NCBI GenBank assembly: GCA_015489365.1
Contig: WFZW01000232.1
Coordinates: 1 to 39,374 of the forward strand
Source: Deltaproteobacteria bacterium
Lineage (GTDB): Bacteria > Desulfobacterota > Dissulfuribacteria > Dissulfuribacterales > QOAL01
Reading direction: 5' to 3'
DNA: 39,374 nt
The notes under the pieces are model-generated. The model saw only the letters and a program-made list of their open reading frames with translations, did no database searches and had not been told where the DNA came from. Positions 1 to 7,775 of the stretch are shown here, one piece after another. The first letter of the stretch is position 1. The number at the start of each line of letters is the position of its first letter. Position numbers and translations under genes: made by a program.

Positions 1-143
1 ACGTCGGCTATATACCTTGCTATCACCTGGGCATTATCCCGGCTTATGCTCTTACAGCCTACCTGGGCCCATGATGGCCCTGCCATGGATACAAACGCCA
101 AAATAATACCTGATAGAACAAAAATACGTTTTAATCTCAACAT
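1..143 (-). CDS. N-terminus of an exported protein, cut by the window edge
   Basis: Only the first 47 codons are present; the gene runs off the left edge. The ATG at 143 follows a GGAGG Shine-Dalgarno 9-10 nt upstream. The peptide has a textbook Sec signal: basic MLRLKR, a hydrophobic core (IFVLSGIILAFVSMA) and a likely cleavage after ...PSWA before QVGCKS. The product is therefore periplasmic or secreted. Too little of the mature part (QVGCKSISRDNAQVIARYIADV, split here for reading: QVGCKSISRD NAQVIARYIADV) is present to name a family. A family-A repeat lies about 20 nt upstream of the start, so it is probably in the 5' leader. Confidence 0.7.
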   Translation of the reverse strand, partial: MLRLKRIFVLSGIILAFVSMAGPSWAQVGCKSISRDNAQVIARYIAD

Positions 144-164
144 GGTCGTACGTCCTCCATTCGA

Positions 165-250
165 TTTACCGTGAAAATACAGAGTCTATGGGCTGTATCT
201 TCATGTATTGAGGGTATGGCACCAAGGTACGGGCCAGCATGGAAGTTTAG
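165..250 (-). repeat. family A intergenic repeat, full copy
   Basis: The reverse complement matches the family-A pattern: starts TAAACTTCCATG, contains the ACCTTGGTGCC block, then ATACAG - 10-nt loop - CTGTAT, and ends TTTTCACGGTAAA. It sits 22 nt upstream of the start codon of the exported-protein gene and has the same orientation as that gene. One arm base of the GCGGC/GCCGC hairpin is altered (GGGCCAGCATGG on the plus strand). Confidence 0.9.
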
Positions 251-398
251 ATCTCGTTGTATCGACCTCGCTGTATTCCTTGGCCAGTAGAAGGCCTTGA
301 TAAGGATTTCAGCACAACTCGATTTGCTAGCTACCTGGCGCTTGCAACAGACAATACCCCTTAAAAACCTGTAAAAGGCCGCTGTCGGCTAGGAAATG

Positions 399-431
399 AA
401 AAAAAACTCTTAACCGCCTGCGTGGGTTAAG
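399..431 (-). terminator. intrinsic terminator of the lgt transcript
   Basis: On the minus strand there is a perfect 7-bp stem, CTTAACC/GGTTAAG (425-431 with 409-415), a 9-nt loop, then AG and eight T residues (406-399). It lies 183 nt past the lgt stop and points the right way to end the minus-strand transcript. No convincing gene is seen between it and lgt, nor in 251-398. Confidence 0.8.
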
Positions 432-613
432 GCATAATAGCAGTGTTTCCTGCCCTGCAATTCATAGTTTCAAAGGGCTCATCGGAAACATCGAGAAAAG
501 CCTTTAGCAAGAACCTTCGTAAAAAAGGCCCAGGATATGGAAAGGCCCAAAGAATAGTAAGCCAGGGGGGAATAGCCCTGGTATTGGCATATGCCAGAGA
601 GGCACATGGAGGG
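432..613. other. gene-free 3' stretch between lgt and its terminator
   Basis: A GTG-initiated 64-codon frame crosses this stretch on the plus strand, but it has no ribosome binding site and runs into lgt, so it was not called. A short inverted repeat CCAGGG/CCCTGG lies at 562-581. The stretch is probably the 3' untranslated part of the lgt mRNA. No tRNA or known RNA fold was recognised. Confidence 0.4.
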
Positions 614-1432
614 TTAGTTCAAAGGGGATACACCTGAACGCCCGCGATAAAACCACAGGAACAGGCCTGCTAGAAAGAAGCCAGCGCTTAGGATCTGCCC
701 CATGGTCAGCCAACCCCAAAGGATAAAACCCAACTGGGGATCGGGTTGTCGGAAGAACTCTACGACAAACCGACATATTCCATAACCTATTAAGAGTAAG
801 GCCAACTTCTTCCCTGGTATCCACGGTCTTTTACGCAACGGCCATAGGATGGCAAACAAAACGACCCCTTCTAGAAAGGCCTCGTAAAGCTGGGAAGGGT
901 GCCTAGGAACCGGGCCACCCTGTGGGAAAATCATTGCCCAAGGTACATTGCTAGGTCTGCCGAACAATTCACCGTTGATGAAGTTTCCAATCCTGCCAAG
1001 ACCAAGCCCCACAGGGGCTGTAACACTGAACCGATCGGCCCATCTCCAGAAATCAAGCCCGTGTTTGCGGCAATAGAGCCAACCAGTTATCACGGCCCCT
1101 ATTGCTCCACCATGGAAAGACATCCCACCATGCCAGGTGGCCAGTATCTCCCCAGGGTTCTCCATGAAATAAGAAAGGTTATAAAAGAGGACGTAGCCAA
1201 GGCGACCGCCAATTATTACCCCTATGATCAAGGCAAAAAGCAACCCGTCAAGGTGCCTCAACTCGGCTGCATGCCCCTTCTTCCCCTGGACACCAGGGTC
1301 AACCTCAAGGATTTGCTTTCGCACCAAAAAATATGCAGCCAGAAAACCCAGCAGGTACATTAGGCCGTACCAATGAATGGCAACCGGCCCTATCCGTATC
1401 AATACTGGGTCGATTTGGGGATAGGGGATCAT
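614..1432 (-). CDS. lgt: prolipoprotein diacylglyceryl transferase
   Basis: Lgt transfers diacylglycerol from phosphatidylglycerol to the lipobox cysteine of prolipoproteins in the inner membrane, the first step of lipoprotein maturation. The 272-aa product is of normal family length, is rich in membrane segments, and contains the Lgt signature GLGRIGNFINGELFGR, preceded by HGGMSFHGG and followed by PRHPSQLYEA. The ATG at 1432 gives the usual N-terminus (MIPYPQIDPVLIRIGPVAIHW, in pieces MIPYPQIDP / VLIRIGPVAIHW). It begins 15 nt after the stop of the upstream 146-aa gene, so the two are probably co-transcribed. The partner enzyme Lnt is also encoded in the window (24115-25728). Confidence 0.97.
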   Translation of the reverse strand: MIPYPQIDPVLIRIGPVAIHWYGLMYLLGFLAAYFLVRKQILEVDPGVQGKKGHAAELRHLDGLLFALIIGVIIGGRLGYVLFYNLSYFMENPGEILATWHGGMSFHGGAIGAVITGWLYCRKHGLDFWRWADRFSVTAPVGLGLGRIGNFINGELFGRPSNVPWAMIFPQGGPVPRHPSQLYEAFLEGVVLFAILWPLRKRPWIPGKKLALLLIGYGICRFVVEFFRQPDPQLGFILWGWLTMGQILSAGFFLAGLFLWFYRGRSGVSPLN

Positions 1433-1447
1433 GGGATAACGAACAGG

Positions 1448-1888
1448 CTACTTCTTTTCCTTGTGATCCCTAAGGGGTACTACCCTTGGACCACCGGGTG
1501 GTTTAGGCTTGTCCGGATTGTCATCGGAATCCGTAACCTGTCCACGAGGTGGCGAGACCTGTCTGGACATCAACGTATCAAGTAGCATGTTGTACTGCTC
1601 AATCAAGGAGGTATTCAGATCCGTTTCCAGGACAAAACAAGACACCTTGCTGCGTTGTATCCTTATGGAGGAACTGGTAACAGTAGTCATGATATGCGGC
1701 CTTACTAACGGCCCCTGTTGCTGATCATATATAACCGCACATGGGAAATAAAGATCAAAGAATGCCGCCTTTTCCAGGGCAAATAGCACCGTTTCCGTCT
1801 GACGGTTATAGCGTATTTCTCCCAAGAGTAAGCCCAGTCCATCTACCTGGACCAGCACCATCTCCCTAGCATTTTGATGAAGTTTCAT
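1448..1888 (-). CDS. conserved-looking hypothetical protein upstream of lgt
   Basis: The 146-aa product has no signal peptide or membrane segment. I do not recognise the family. The first ~100 residues look like a compact alpha/beta fold (MVLVQVDGLGLLLGEI..., TVLFALEKAAFFDLYFP). The last ~40 residues are a proline- and charge-rich, probably disordered tail (SPPRGQVTDSDDNP ending RDHKEKK). It is the first gene of a two-gene unit with lgt (15-nt spacing), so a link to the envelope is possible but not shown. A family-B repeat lies upstream at 1911-2012, in the likely promoter/leader region. Confidence 0.7.
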   Translation of the reverse strand: MKLHQNAREMVLVQVDGLGLLLGEIRYNRQTETVLFALEKAAFFDLYFPCAVIYDQQQGPLVRPHIMTTVTSSSIRIQRSKVSCFVLETDLNTSLIEQYNMLLDTLMSRQVSPPRGQVTDSDDNPDKPKPPGGPRVVPLRDHKEKK

Positions 1889-1910
1889 AACCTACCCGTT
1901 AAATTAACCC

Positions 1911-2012
1911 AAACCTTCATGCAGACCATATCCTCTGGGTTGCCCCGGCGATATTTTGCCCTTTGTCCGTGCATGTCCTTGTGTGTCCCATGGCTAATCA
2001 AGAATGCATTTT
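1911..2012 (+). repeat. family B intergenic repeat, copy 1
   Basis: Begins AAACCTTCATGCAGACC, which resembles the start of family A, then diverges. The B core follows: TTTGTCCGTGCATGTCC, then CCATGGCTAATCAAGAATG. The stem CCGTG (1967-1971) pairs with CATGG (1989-1993) through one G-T wobble, around a 17-nt loop. It fills most of the gap between the 146-aa gene and pcnB; the rest of that gap shows nothing else. Confidence 0.75.
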
Positions 2013-2092
2013 CGGATAAAAATTATACAACCCGTCTCCTCGTCACTGCTTGAAGGCTTGGACCTATGGGACCAAAGATCTTGTCAACTAGT

Positions 2093-3472
2093 TTATCCCT
2101 TTCGCCTCTTACCTCTATTCCTGCCTGATCTCTGGCGCCTTTTGCGCGATGCCTTGGCGGGCACGGGCCTCAGATGCGGATCAGGACCTACTACAGGAAG
2201 ACCAGACATCTCACGGACCCAGTCAAACAGTAAAAGCGCCTCATTGAATGTAGTCTTCCTCCATACCCGCTTAGGCCAAGAATTCCTGGCAACGCATGTA
2301 CGAAGTGCCCATTGACTGGACAAGATCTGGGCGGTTTGATCCCTTACAGCCCGTCTGAAATCATAGGGGAAAAATATTTCATTTATCAAGGCACGCACCT
2401 CAAAGGTGGGCCAACGCAACTTCTCCGTCCTGAGACTGTGCCACCCTGGCATGGAATTCAAGACGGGATAGGCAAGTACCGCAAGGATGAGGGCCTCGCT
2501 AACCTCATGTCCGCTAACAATCATATCGTCTATACGCCTGAGTAACCCAGTGAGTATAGACTTGGTCGTCCCAGCTGCCTCACCTTCCAGAACAGGGGCA
2601 TAGGACAAAAAGACATGCCGAAGTAACCCTGTTTGGAGCATCAATTCCGCCCACGCACAACTGGCACCGGAACGAAGGTCCTTCAACCACTCATCCCGTA
2701 CCCGTGGAATAGCGCAGAGGCGGATCTTGTCTGCATTCGCCCTTATTGCCTTCCAGGTAGCTGGTTCTATCTCAAATCCTGTTCTGGCTGCATGACGCAC
2801 TGCCCTCAACATGCGAACAGGATCACGCAGAAATCTACGTTCAGGATCACCGATGACCCTTATGATACCTGCCCGCAGGTCCTTCATTCCTCCCACGAAG
2901 TCTATAACACTGAAGTCGGCTATGTTGTAGAATAGGCCATTAATGGTAAGATCCCGCCTGAATGCATCCTCCTGGGGGCTGCCGAATATATCCTCATTTC
3001 CCATTCCCTCCCGCATCGCCTCCCTGTCATCGTAATCGGTCTGACGCCGAAAGGTGGATACCTCTATCACCTTGCCGCCCTTAAAATATACATGGACTAG
3101 CCTGAAACGTTTACCTATTATCCTGCTATACCTGAAAAGCCGCTTCACCTGCTCAGGCCTTGCATTTGTACCTATATCGAAGTCCTTGGGCCTTTTCCTC
3201 AACAATAGATCCCTCACACTTCCACCAACGAGATAGGCGATAAAACCATGATCCTTTAACCGATAGAGGACCTTAAGTGCCTCCCGATCTATATTCTTAC
3301 GGCTTACACAGTGATCTGGGCGCGGGATGATAAGTGGACTGGAGGAGATGTCTTCGAAGAGAAATTCCTGAACCGCAGGCGGTTTCTCTTCCTTGATTAC
3401 AGGAGGCCGCCAGCGACGACGCCTAGCACAGGATGATGACATGGATTTGTTCTTGGAGAAGGGATGAGACAT
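2093..3472 (-). CDS. pcnB: poly(A) polymerase I family nucleotidyltransferase
   Basis: PcnB adds 3' poly(A) tails to RNA and so promotes RNA decay. The N-terminal part has the nucleotidyltransferase core: YLVGGSVRDLLL at 81-92, then KDFDIGTN with catalytic aspartates D98 and D100, and RFRLVHVYF..VIEVSTFR. It is preceded by the PcnB-type lead VSRKNIDREALKVLYRL. That lead and the strongly basic C-terminus (RRQRSGRNRGKRRKG) favour poly(A) polymerase over CCA-adding enzyme. I chose ATG 3472, giving 459 aa; a TTG lies one codon upstream. It starts 24 nt after the nifA-like gene and is the last gene of the thi4 operon. Confidence 0.88.
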   Translation of the reverse strand: MSHPFSKNKSMSSSCARRRRWRPPVIKEEKPPAVQEFLFEDISSSPLIIPRPDHCVSRKNIDREALKVLYRLKDHGFIAYLVGGSVRDLLLRKRPKDFDIGTNARPEQVKRLFRYSRIIGKRFRLVHVYFKGGKVIEVSTFRRQTDYDDREAMREGMGNEDIFGSPQEDAFRRDLTINGLFYNIADFSVIDFVGGMKDLRAGIIRVIGDPERRFLRDPVRMLRAVRHAARTGFEIEPATWKAIRANADKIRLCAIPRVRDEWLKDLRSGASCAWAELMLQTGLLRHVFLSYAPVLEGEAAGTTKSILTGLLRRIDDMIVSGHEVSEALILAVLAYPVLNSMPGWHSLRTEKLRWPTFEVRALINEIFFPYDFRRAVRDQTAQILSSQWALRTCVARNSWPKRVWRKTTFNEALLLFDWVREMSGLPVVGPDPHLRPVPAKASRKRRQRSGRNRGKRRKG

Positions 3473-3496
3473 CAATTTATTGTTTCAACGGGAATA

Positions 3497-5113
3497 TCAA
3501 GGCCGATCCTTATAGGCCTTAGGATTTATGCCGTATTTGTTTATTTTGTAATTTATGATGCGAAGACTTGTATCCAGTAGCTTGGCAGCCTTGGTCTGGT
3601 TGCCCTTGGTCTCGACCAGTGCCTCGATTATGAGTTCCTTTTCAAACATCGCAACGCCCTCGGCAAGGGAACGCATGGTTCTGCCTTTTTCTGAACAATC
3701 CTCAGAAACCTGAAGATTCGGGGGGAGGTGATGGATCCTGAGAACGTCCTCATCGCATACCAATATGGCCCGTTCGATACAGTTTTGCAATTCTCTCACG
3801 TTACCAGGCCAATGATAACGCATGAGGCAATCGATGGCAGGGGCTGATATGCGTTTGATAGGTTTGTTGTTTTCCTTTGCAAACCTTTCCATGAAATGTT
3901 CTGCCAGCAGCAGCAGATCTGTACGTCTCTCCCTCAGGGGTGGAAGATAGATGGGGAACACATTGAGTCTGTAATAGAGGTCCTCCCTGAACTGCCCGTT
4001 TTCCATGGCCTCTTCCAAATTTTTATTGGTTGCGGCAATGATCCGGACATTACACTTGATGCTTCGTGCAGAACCAAGCCGTTGGAATTCTTTTTCCTGG
4101 ATGACATGTAATAACTTCACCTGCACTGCATGGGGCAGGTCCCCAATCTCGTCCAGAAAGATAGTTCCTCCCTGGGCCAGTTCGAACCTGCCCTTTTTCA
4201 GGCTGCTTGCCCCGGTAAAGGCGCCCTTTTCGTGGCCAAAAAGCTCACTTTCTATCAGCGTCTCTGGAAGGGCTGAGCAATTGACCATTATAAATGGCTT
4301 TGATTTTCGACGGCTGTTGAAATGAATGGCCTTTGCTATCATGGACTTTCCGGTGCCGCTTTCTCCACGCAACAATACGGTGGCATTACTACCGGCAACC
4401 CTTAACACCATGTCGAACACCTCTTGCATCCGGCTGGATTTGCCAATGAGATTGCCAACATGGTATTTCTCTGCCAGGGCTCTGCGAAGCGTCTTGTTCT
4501 CGTTTAAAAGGGATTCCTTCTCGGCGTTTGCTGCTTGCAACTTGCTTACTGACAGGGCCAAGAGCCCGCTGATAATGGTCAACAGGCGCAGGTCCGATTC
4601 AAAGGATGCATCATCACTAAAGGGCCTGTCCACACTGAGCGCACCGATGGTTTCATTATCATGCTTGATGGGCACACATATAAAGGATGTATCCTGCTTG
4701 CGGGCCCTGCCCCTGCTACGGGTCCTGTTCAGAAACCTGGGATCTTCACCAATCCTTGGTATCACCAGGGCTTCGCCTGTGGCTACTACACGGCCTGTAA
4801 TCCCCTCCCCTAACTTGTAACGCCCCCTTCGCCTTGCCTCTGCAGACAATCCATGGGCCACCTCGATCTGAAGCTCAGAGGTGCCTGGCTTCAATATGCT
4901 TATGGTTCCCCGGGTCATGCCCATTCGGGAGGCCAGAATATTCATGACGTCCTTCAAGGCAGCCCGGAGATTCAACGTGCTGGAAAGCGCCTTGGTAACC
5001 TCGTAAAGACAACTTAACTCCTCCAGTTCGCGATGCCTCGGATCCAGGAGGGATGAGGTTCCAGCGCTGGATGATTCCTTTTCTAAACCTGTGTTATGCA
5101 CTAAGCCTTTCAT
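3497..5113 (-). CDS. NifA-type sigma-54 enhancer-binding regulator
   Basis: A 538-aa activator of sigma-54 RNA polymerase with three parts. Residues ~28-195 are a GAF sensor with the stretch RRRGRYKLGEGITGRVV and FICVPIK...IGALSVDRPF, which is typical of NifA. Residues ~218-450 are the AAA+ motor, with Walker A GESGTGKS (250-257), the sigma-54 contact loop GAFTGA (297-302) and FLDEIGDLP. Residues ~490-535 are a Fis-type helix-turn-helix (KGNQTKAAKLLDTSLRIINYK). Architecture and sequence are closest to NifA, but no nif gene is present, so its target may differ. The start overlaps the end of thi4 by 20 nt, so translation is probably coupled. The GAF ligand is unknown. Confidence 0.9.
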   Translation of the reverse strand: MKGLVHNTGLEKESSSAGTSSLLDPRHRELEELSCLYEVTKALSSTLNLRAALKDVMNILASRMGMTRGTISILKPGTSELQIEVAHGLSAEARRRGRYKLGEGITGRVVATGEALVIPRIGEDPRFLNRTRSRGRARKQDTSFICVPIKHDNETIGALSVDRPFSDDASFESDLRLLTIISGLLALSVSKLQAANAEKESLLNENKTLRRALAEKYHVGNLIGKSSRMQEVFDMVLRVAGSNATVLLRGESGTGKSMIAKAIHFNSRRKSKPFIMVNCSALPETLIESELFGHEKGAFTGASSLKKGRFELAQGGTIFLDEIGDLPHAVQVKLLHVIQEKEFQRLGSARSIKCNVRIIAATNKNLEEAMENGQFREDLYYRLNVFPIYLPPLRERRTDLLLLAEHFMERFAKENNKPIKRISAPAIDCLMRYHWPGNVRELQNCIERAILVCDEDVLRIHHLPPNLQVSEDCSEKGRTMRSLAEGVAMFEKELIIEALVETKGNQTKAAKLLDTSLRIINYKINKYGINPKAYKDRP

Positions 5114-5873
5114 GTATCAAATCAGCCACCCTTTCGCCTGATAGCAGCATACCCCCAAAGATGGGACCCATCCTGAACGATCCAAAGGTGGCATTTGCCG
5201 CCATACCGGTAACATATACCCCAGGGAAGGCCTCACGGGTATTTTTAAGGGTGGTATTTTCAGCGACTTCTGCCCACATGGAACGTTCTCCTACTATCTG
5301 CCCACTTTCTGTAAGCAGCTTTGCGTCGCCCTTCCTCTGGATAACCTTTAATACCTCGGTGGCATGGCCAGTGGCCTCTACTACAAATTTGGATCTCACA
5401 GTCAATGGATCCACATGGAGATTGGCCATCTCGACAGCAGTCCAGTTGATCACGAGACCTGTGACCTTGTTTTCCCTGACCATCACGTCCTCTACGCTAA
5501 TTAGATTAAATATCTTCACACCGGCCTTGCAGGCCAAGCTCGCCAGGGTAGTCGTACATTCTACCGCATCTGCAGTATAATAACCATCGCCTGCATCTTC
5601 TATACCAATGCCCAGGGCCTTCAGTATAGCGGCCCCTTCTTCCTGCACGACTATCTCGTTGAACATCATACCCCCGCCCCAAAGGCCGCCTCCCAGGCTT
5701 AATTTCCTCTCGAAAACTGCCACCTTGTGGCCCTTCTCTGCAAGCCTGAGCGCTGCCATAAGACCCGAGGGACCAGCACCTACCACCGCAACATCGAGTT
5801 CCATACAATCCGAGAGCTTGTTGAAGTAACGATTCAAAATCGCCCGGCTAATCTTAATTTCATCTAGTGCCAT
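5094..5873 (-). CDS. thi4: sulfide-dependent thiazole synthase (Thi4 / ribulose-1,5-bisphosphate synthetase family)
   Basis: Thi4 makes the thiazole half of thiamine from NAD and glycine. The 259-aa product has an FAD/NAD-binding GxGxxG (VVGAGPSG, 30-37), the Thi4 segment GGGLWGGGMMFN, and the C-terminal TGMAANATFGSFRMGPIFGGM (split TGMAANATFG / SFRMGPIFGGM). At the site of the sacrificial Cys205 of yeast Thi4 it has His153 in the motif NLHVDP, as in archaeal enzymes that are true catalysts using free sulfide. ATG 5873 was chosen because AAGGAG lies 8 nt upstream; a longer in-frame extension to 5990 has no such site. It is first in the operon with the nifA-like gene and pcnB. I looked for a TPP riboswitch in the leader and found none; a GGCC-ATCA-GGCC hairpin (5921-5932) lies in the leader. 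Confidence 0.92.
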   Translation of the reverse strand: MALDEIKISRAILNRYFNKLSDCMELDVAVVGAGPSGLMAALRLAEKGHKVAVFERKLSLGGGLWGGGMMFNEIVVQEEGAAILKALGIGIEDAGDGYYTADAVECTTTLASLACKAGVKIFNLISVEDVMVRENKVTGLVINWTAVEMANLHVDPLTVRSKFVVEATGHATEVLKVIQRKGDAKLLTESGQIVGERSMWAEVAENTTLKNTREAFPGVYVTGMAANATFGSFRMGPIFGGMLLSGERVADLIHERLSA

Positions 5874-5969
5874 CTGATAAACTCCTTTTTTATAATTAAT
5901 CAAAAGAACATCATTTGTCGGGCCATCAGGCCTTAATTTTACTGTAAAAACACGGTAGCACCCAGGCCC

Positions 5970-6036
5970 AAACCTTAATGCAGCCCACATCCCTGGATAG
6001 AAAACATAGTCCTTACCCAGGATATGGTTTCACAAC
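5970..6036 (+). repeat. family A repeat, decayed copy
   Basis: Reads AAACCTTAATGCAGCCCACATCC, split AAACCTTAATG / CAGCCCACATCC, then GAAAACATAG...GGTTTCACAAC, following the family-A order with an internal deletion. The distal hairpin is still possible: ATA-TCC (6006-6012, one bulged G) with GGATAT (6020-6025). It lies about 100 nt upstream of thi4. Confidence 0.6.
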
Positions 6037-6072
6037 CTGGATATCTGCATAATACAGGCGAGCAGGTATGGA

Positions 6073-6102
6073 TTTTGGATTCCAAAAACTACCACATTGT
6101 GG
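6073..6102. promoter_or_regulatory. two adjacent short palindromes in the thi4-fbp intergenic region
   Basis: TTTTGGA-T-TCCAAAA (6073-6087) is a perfect 7-bp inverted repeat around one base. Four bases on lies CCAC-ATT-GTGG (6092-6102). They lie about 200 nt upstream of thi4 and 550 nt upstream of fbp, the divergent gene. They could be operators or leader hairpins. No known operator was recognised, and the role is open. Confidence 0.35.
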
Positions 6103-6126
6103 GTGGTCATGTCACGCACTGAAAAT

Positions 6127-6180
6127 CTACCGTGAAAACAGGAACTGATCCATGAAAACATGGGCTGAATATAAGCTTCA
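6127..6180 (-). repeat. family A repeat, decayed fragment
   Basis: Contains TACCGTGAAAACAGG, then CCATGAAAACATGGGCTG and AGCTTCA. These correspond to the reversed 3' end and hairpin region of family A, with rearrangement. The rest of the copy is not recognisable. From here to 6326 I see no gene. Confidence 0.35.
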
Positions 6181-6326
6181 CCTCTCTATCCAAGCAAGCA
6201 CCCATGGAGACCACAAATCCTTTTTCAACTTTTAAACAAGAGATCCATTGCCGGATGGACATCGGGTGACAGGCGGGCAGTCTAACTAGATCTTATCAAT
6301 TTGCAATCCTCAATGTGCTAATATCG

Positions 6327-6421
6327 GATCTTTTGCATCCAAAAAAGATACCTCTGGGAACATCTTGCCTTTTGCCCATGTATGTCCCGGTCTATCCATG
6401 GCCAAGCAGAAATGCATCTTG
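6327..6421 (+). repeat. family B intergenic repeat, copy 2
   Basis: The core TTTTGCCCATGTATGTCC is followed by TATCCATGGCCAAGCAG and AAATGCATCTT. The stem CCATG (6376-6380) pairs perfectly with CATGG (6397-6401) around 16 nt. The TACCTCTGGG segment before the core is shared with copy 1 (CCTCTGGG). The left boundary is uncertain. 6422-6552 holds nothing I recognise. Confidence 0.65.
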
Positions 6422-6552
6422 AATAAGACCCATTGAGGGATACATTGGCAAGTAGCGCATGGGAAAGACCGCCCATGAAAAATTTGCCAGGACCGAGCAC
6501 CTTCGGGTATTTTATTCATGAAATTCCAGAGACAACACCAAACAGACCTCGA

Positions 6553-6640
6553 TTTACCATGAAAATACAGCGCCTATGGGCTGTATCTTCATGTATTGGG
6601 GGTGCGACACCAAGGTACGGGCCGCATATGGAAGTTTAGA
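6553..6640 (-). repeat. family A repeat, full copy abutting the fbp ribosome binding site
   Basis: A near-consensus copy in reverse orientation (TTTACCATGAAAATACAG ... GCATATGGAAGTTTAGA). It ends at the base before AAGGAGGAGG, the fbp Shine-Dalgarno, so it must lie in the fbp leader or contain its promoter. The ATACAG/CTGTAT stem is intact around a changed 10-nt loop (CGCCTATGGG). Confidence 0.92.
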
Positions 6641-6652
6641 AAGGAGGAGGCA

Positions 6653-7660
6653 ATGGAAGGTATTGGTATTACCGTAACCGAACATCTCTTGTTGCATCAA
6701 AAGGAAAGTCCCATGGCAACGGGCCGGTTTACAAGGCTGCTAAATGAACTCATATTTTCCGCAAAGATAATCGCCAGGGAGGTCAAAAAGGCCGGCCTAG
6801 TAGATATCCTGGGCCTTACAGGGGAAATAAATGTCCAAGGAGAACAGGTAAGGAAGCTGGATGACTTTGCAAACCGGGTACTCATTCACAGGATGCAACA
6901 TGCCGGCGTGCTATGTGCCATGTCATCCGAGGAAAACGCGGATATCATAGAGGTACCGGACAACCTGCCCAAGGGCAACTATCTGTTGATCTTCGATCCG
7001 CTGGACGGTTCTTCAAACATAGATGTCAATGTCAACATAGGCACCATCTTTTCCATTCACAAAAAGGTGAGCCAACGGCCCTATGTAACCCTGGACGATT
7101 TCCTTCGCAAGGGATCAGAGCAGGTGGCTGCAGGCTATTTCCTCTACGGTCCTAGTACCATGCTGGTTTATACCACTGGAAATGGTGTCAATGGCTTCAC
7201 CCTGGACCCATCGGTCGGTGAATTTCTCCTGTCACATCCGGATATAAAGATACCCGAAAGGGGTAAGGTCTATTCCATCAACGAATCCTATACCTGCTAC
7301 TGGGATGAAAAAACCCGAAGGGTAGTGGACTACTTCAAGAGCCCTGACAACGAACGTGGCAAACCCTATGGTGCCAGGTATATTGGTTCGTTAGTGGCAG
7401 ATTTTCACAGGAATCTGTTCTATGGCGGCATATTCATGTACCCAGCAGACTCCAGGGATCCGGCAAAACCCAGGGGCAAATTGCGCCTATTGTGCGAGGC
7501 CTCACCCCTTGCATTCGTGGTTGAGCAGGCTGGAGGGGCTGCAAGTGATGGACAGCAGCCCATACTCGACATAAGGGCATCCGGGCTCCACGAACGTGTA
7601 CCGCTCTTCATAGGAAGCAAATTGGATGTGGAACAGGCAGTTAAGATATTAAATGGGTGA
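6653..7660 (+). CDS. fbp: fructose-1,6-bisphosphatase class I
   Basis: Hydrolyses fructose 1,6-bisphosphate to fructose 6-phosphate in gluconeogenesis or the Calvin cycle. The 335-aa product has the class I metal/substrate motif [20 protein letters not shown] (starting about residue 121), SSEENAD, the [15 protein letters not shown] segment and the active-site region [24 protein letters not shown] (split KPRGKLRLL / [15 protein letters not shown]). ATG 6653 was chosen because AAGGAGGAGG lies just before it. A longer reading from 6596 would translate the family-A repeat and is not credible. The histidine phosphatase follows after ~40-150 nt, depending on its start. Confidence 0.96.
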   Translation: MEGIGITVTEHLLLHQKESPMATGRFTRLLNELIFSAKIIAREVKKAGLVDILGLTGEINVQGEQVRKLDDFANRVLIHRMQHAGVLCAMSSEENADIIEVPDNLPKGNYLLIFDPLDGSSNIDVNVNIGTIFSIHKKVSQRPYVTLDDFLRKGSEQVAAGYFLYGPSTMLVYTTGNGVNGFTLDPSVGEFLLSHPDIKIPERGKVYSINESYTCYWDEKTRRVVDYFKSPDNERGKPYGARYIGSLVADFHRNLFYGGIFMYPADSRDPAKPRGKLRLLCEASPLAFVVEQAGGAASDGQQPILDIRASGLHERVPLFIGSKLDVEQAVKILNG

Positions 7661-7687
7661 TCTTGGAACATCTTCCCTGATCTTATC

Positions 7688-7775
7688 CTAGAGCTTCGTG
7701 CGGGCCGTAACCCCGTATCGCTTCCCGGAACATGAGGATACGGCCCGTTTCCTTAAAATACATAGGCTAACCGTA
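7688..7775 (+). repeat. family A repeat, decayed copy overlapping a gene start
   Basis: Reads AGAGCTTCGTGCGGGCCGTA, then GGAACATGAGGATACGGCCCG, split GGAACATGAGG / ATACGGCCCG, then TAACCGTAG. This matches family A segment by segment with many substitutions. It overlaps the first codons of the longest reading frame of the downstream histidine phosphatase. Confidence 0.5.

Noticed and set aside
443-637. 64-codon frame on the plus strand
   Set aside because: GTG start without a ribosome binding site, overlaps the end of lgt, no recognisable protein features.
5874-6600. TPP riboswitch upstream of thi4
   Set aside because: I looked on the minus strand for the conserved CTGAGA and the second conserved TPP-aptamer segment and found neither; the gap holds A and B repeats instead.
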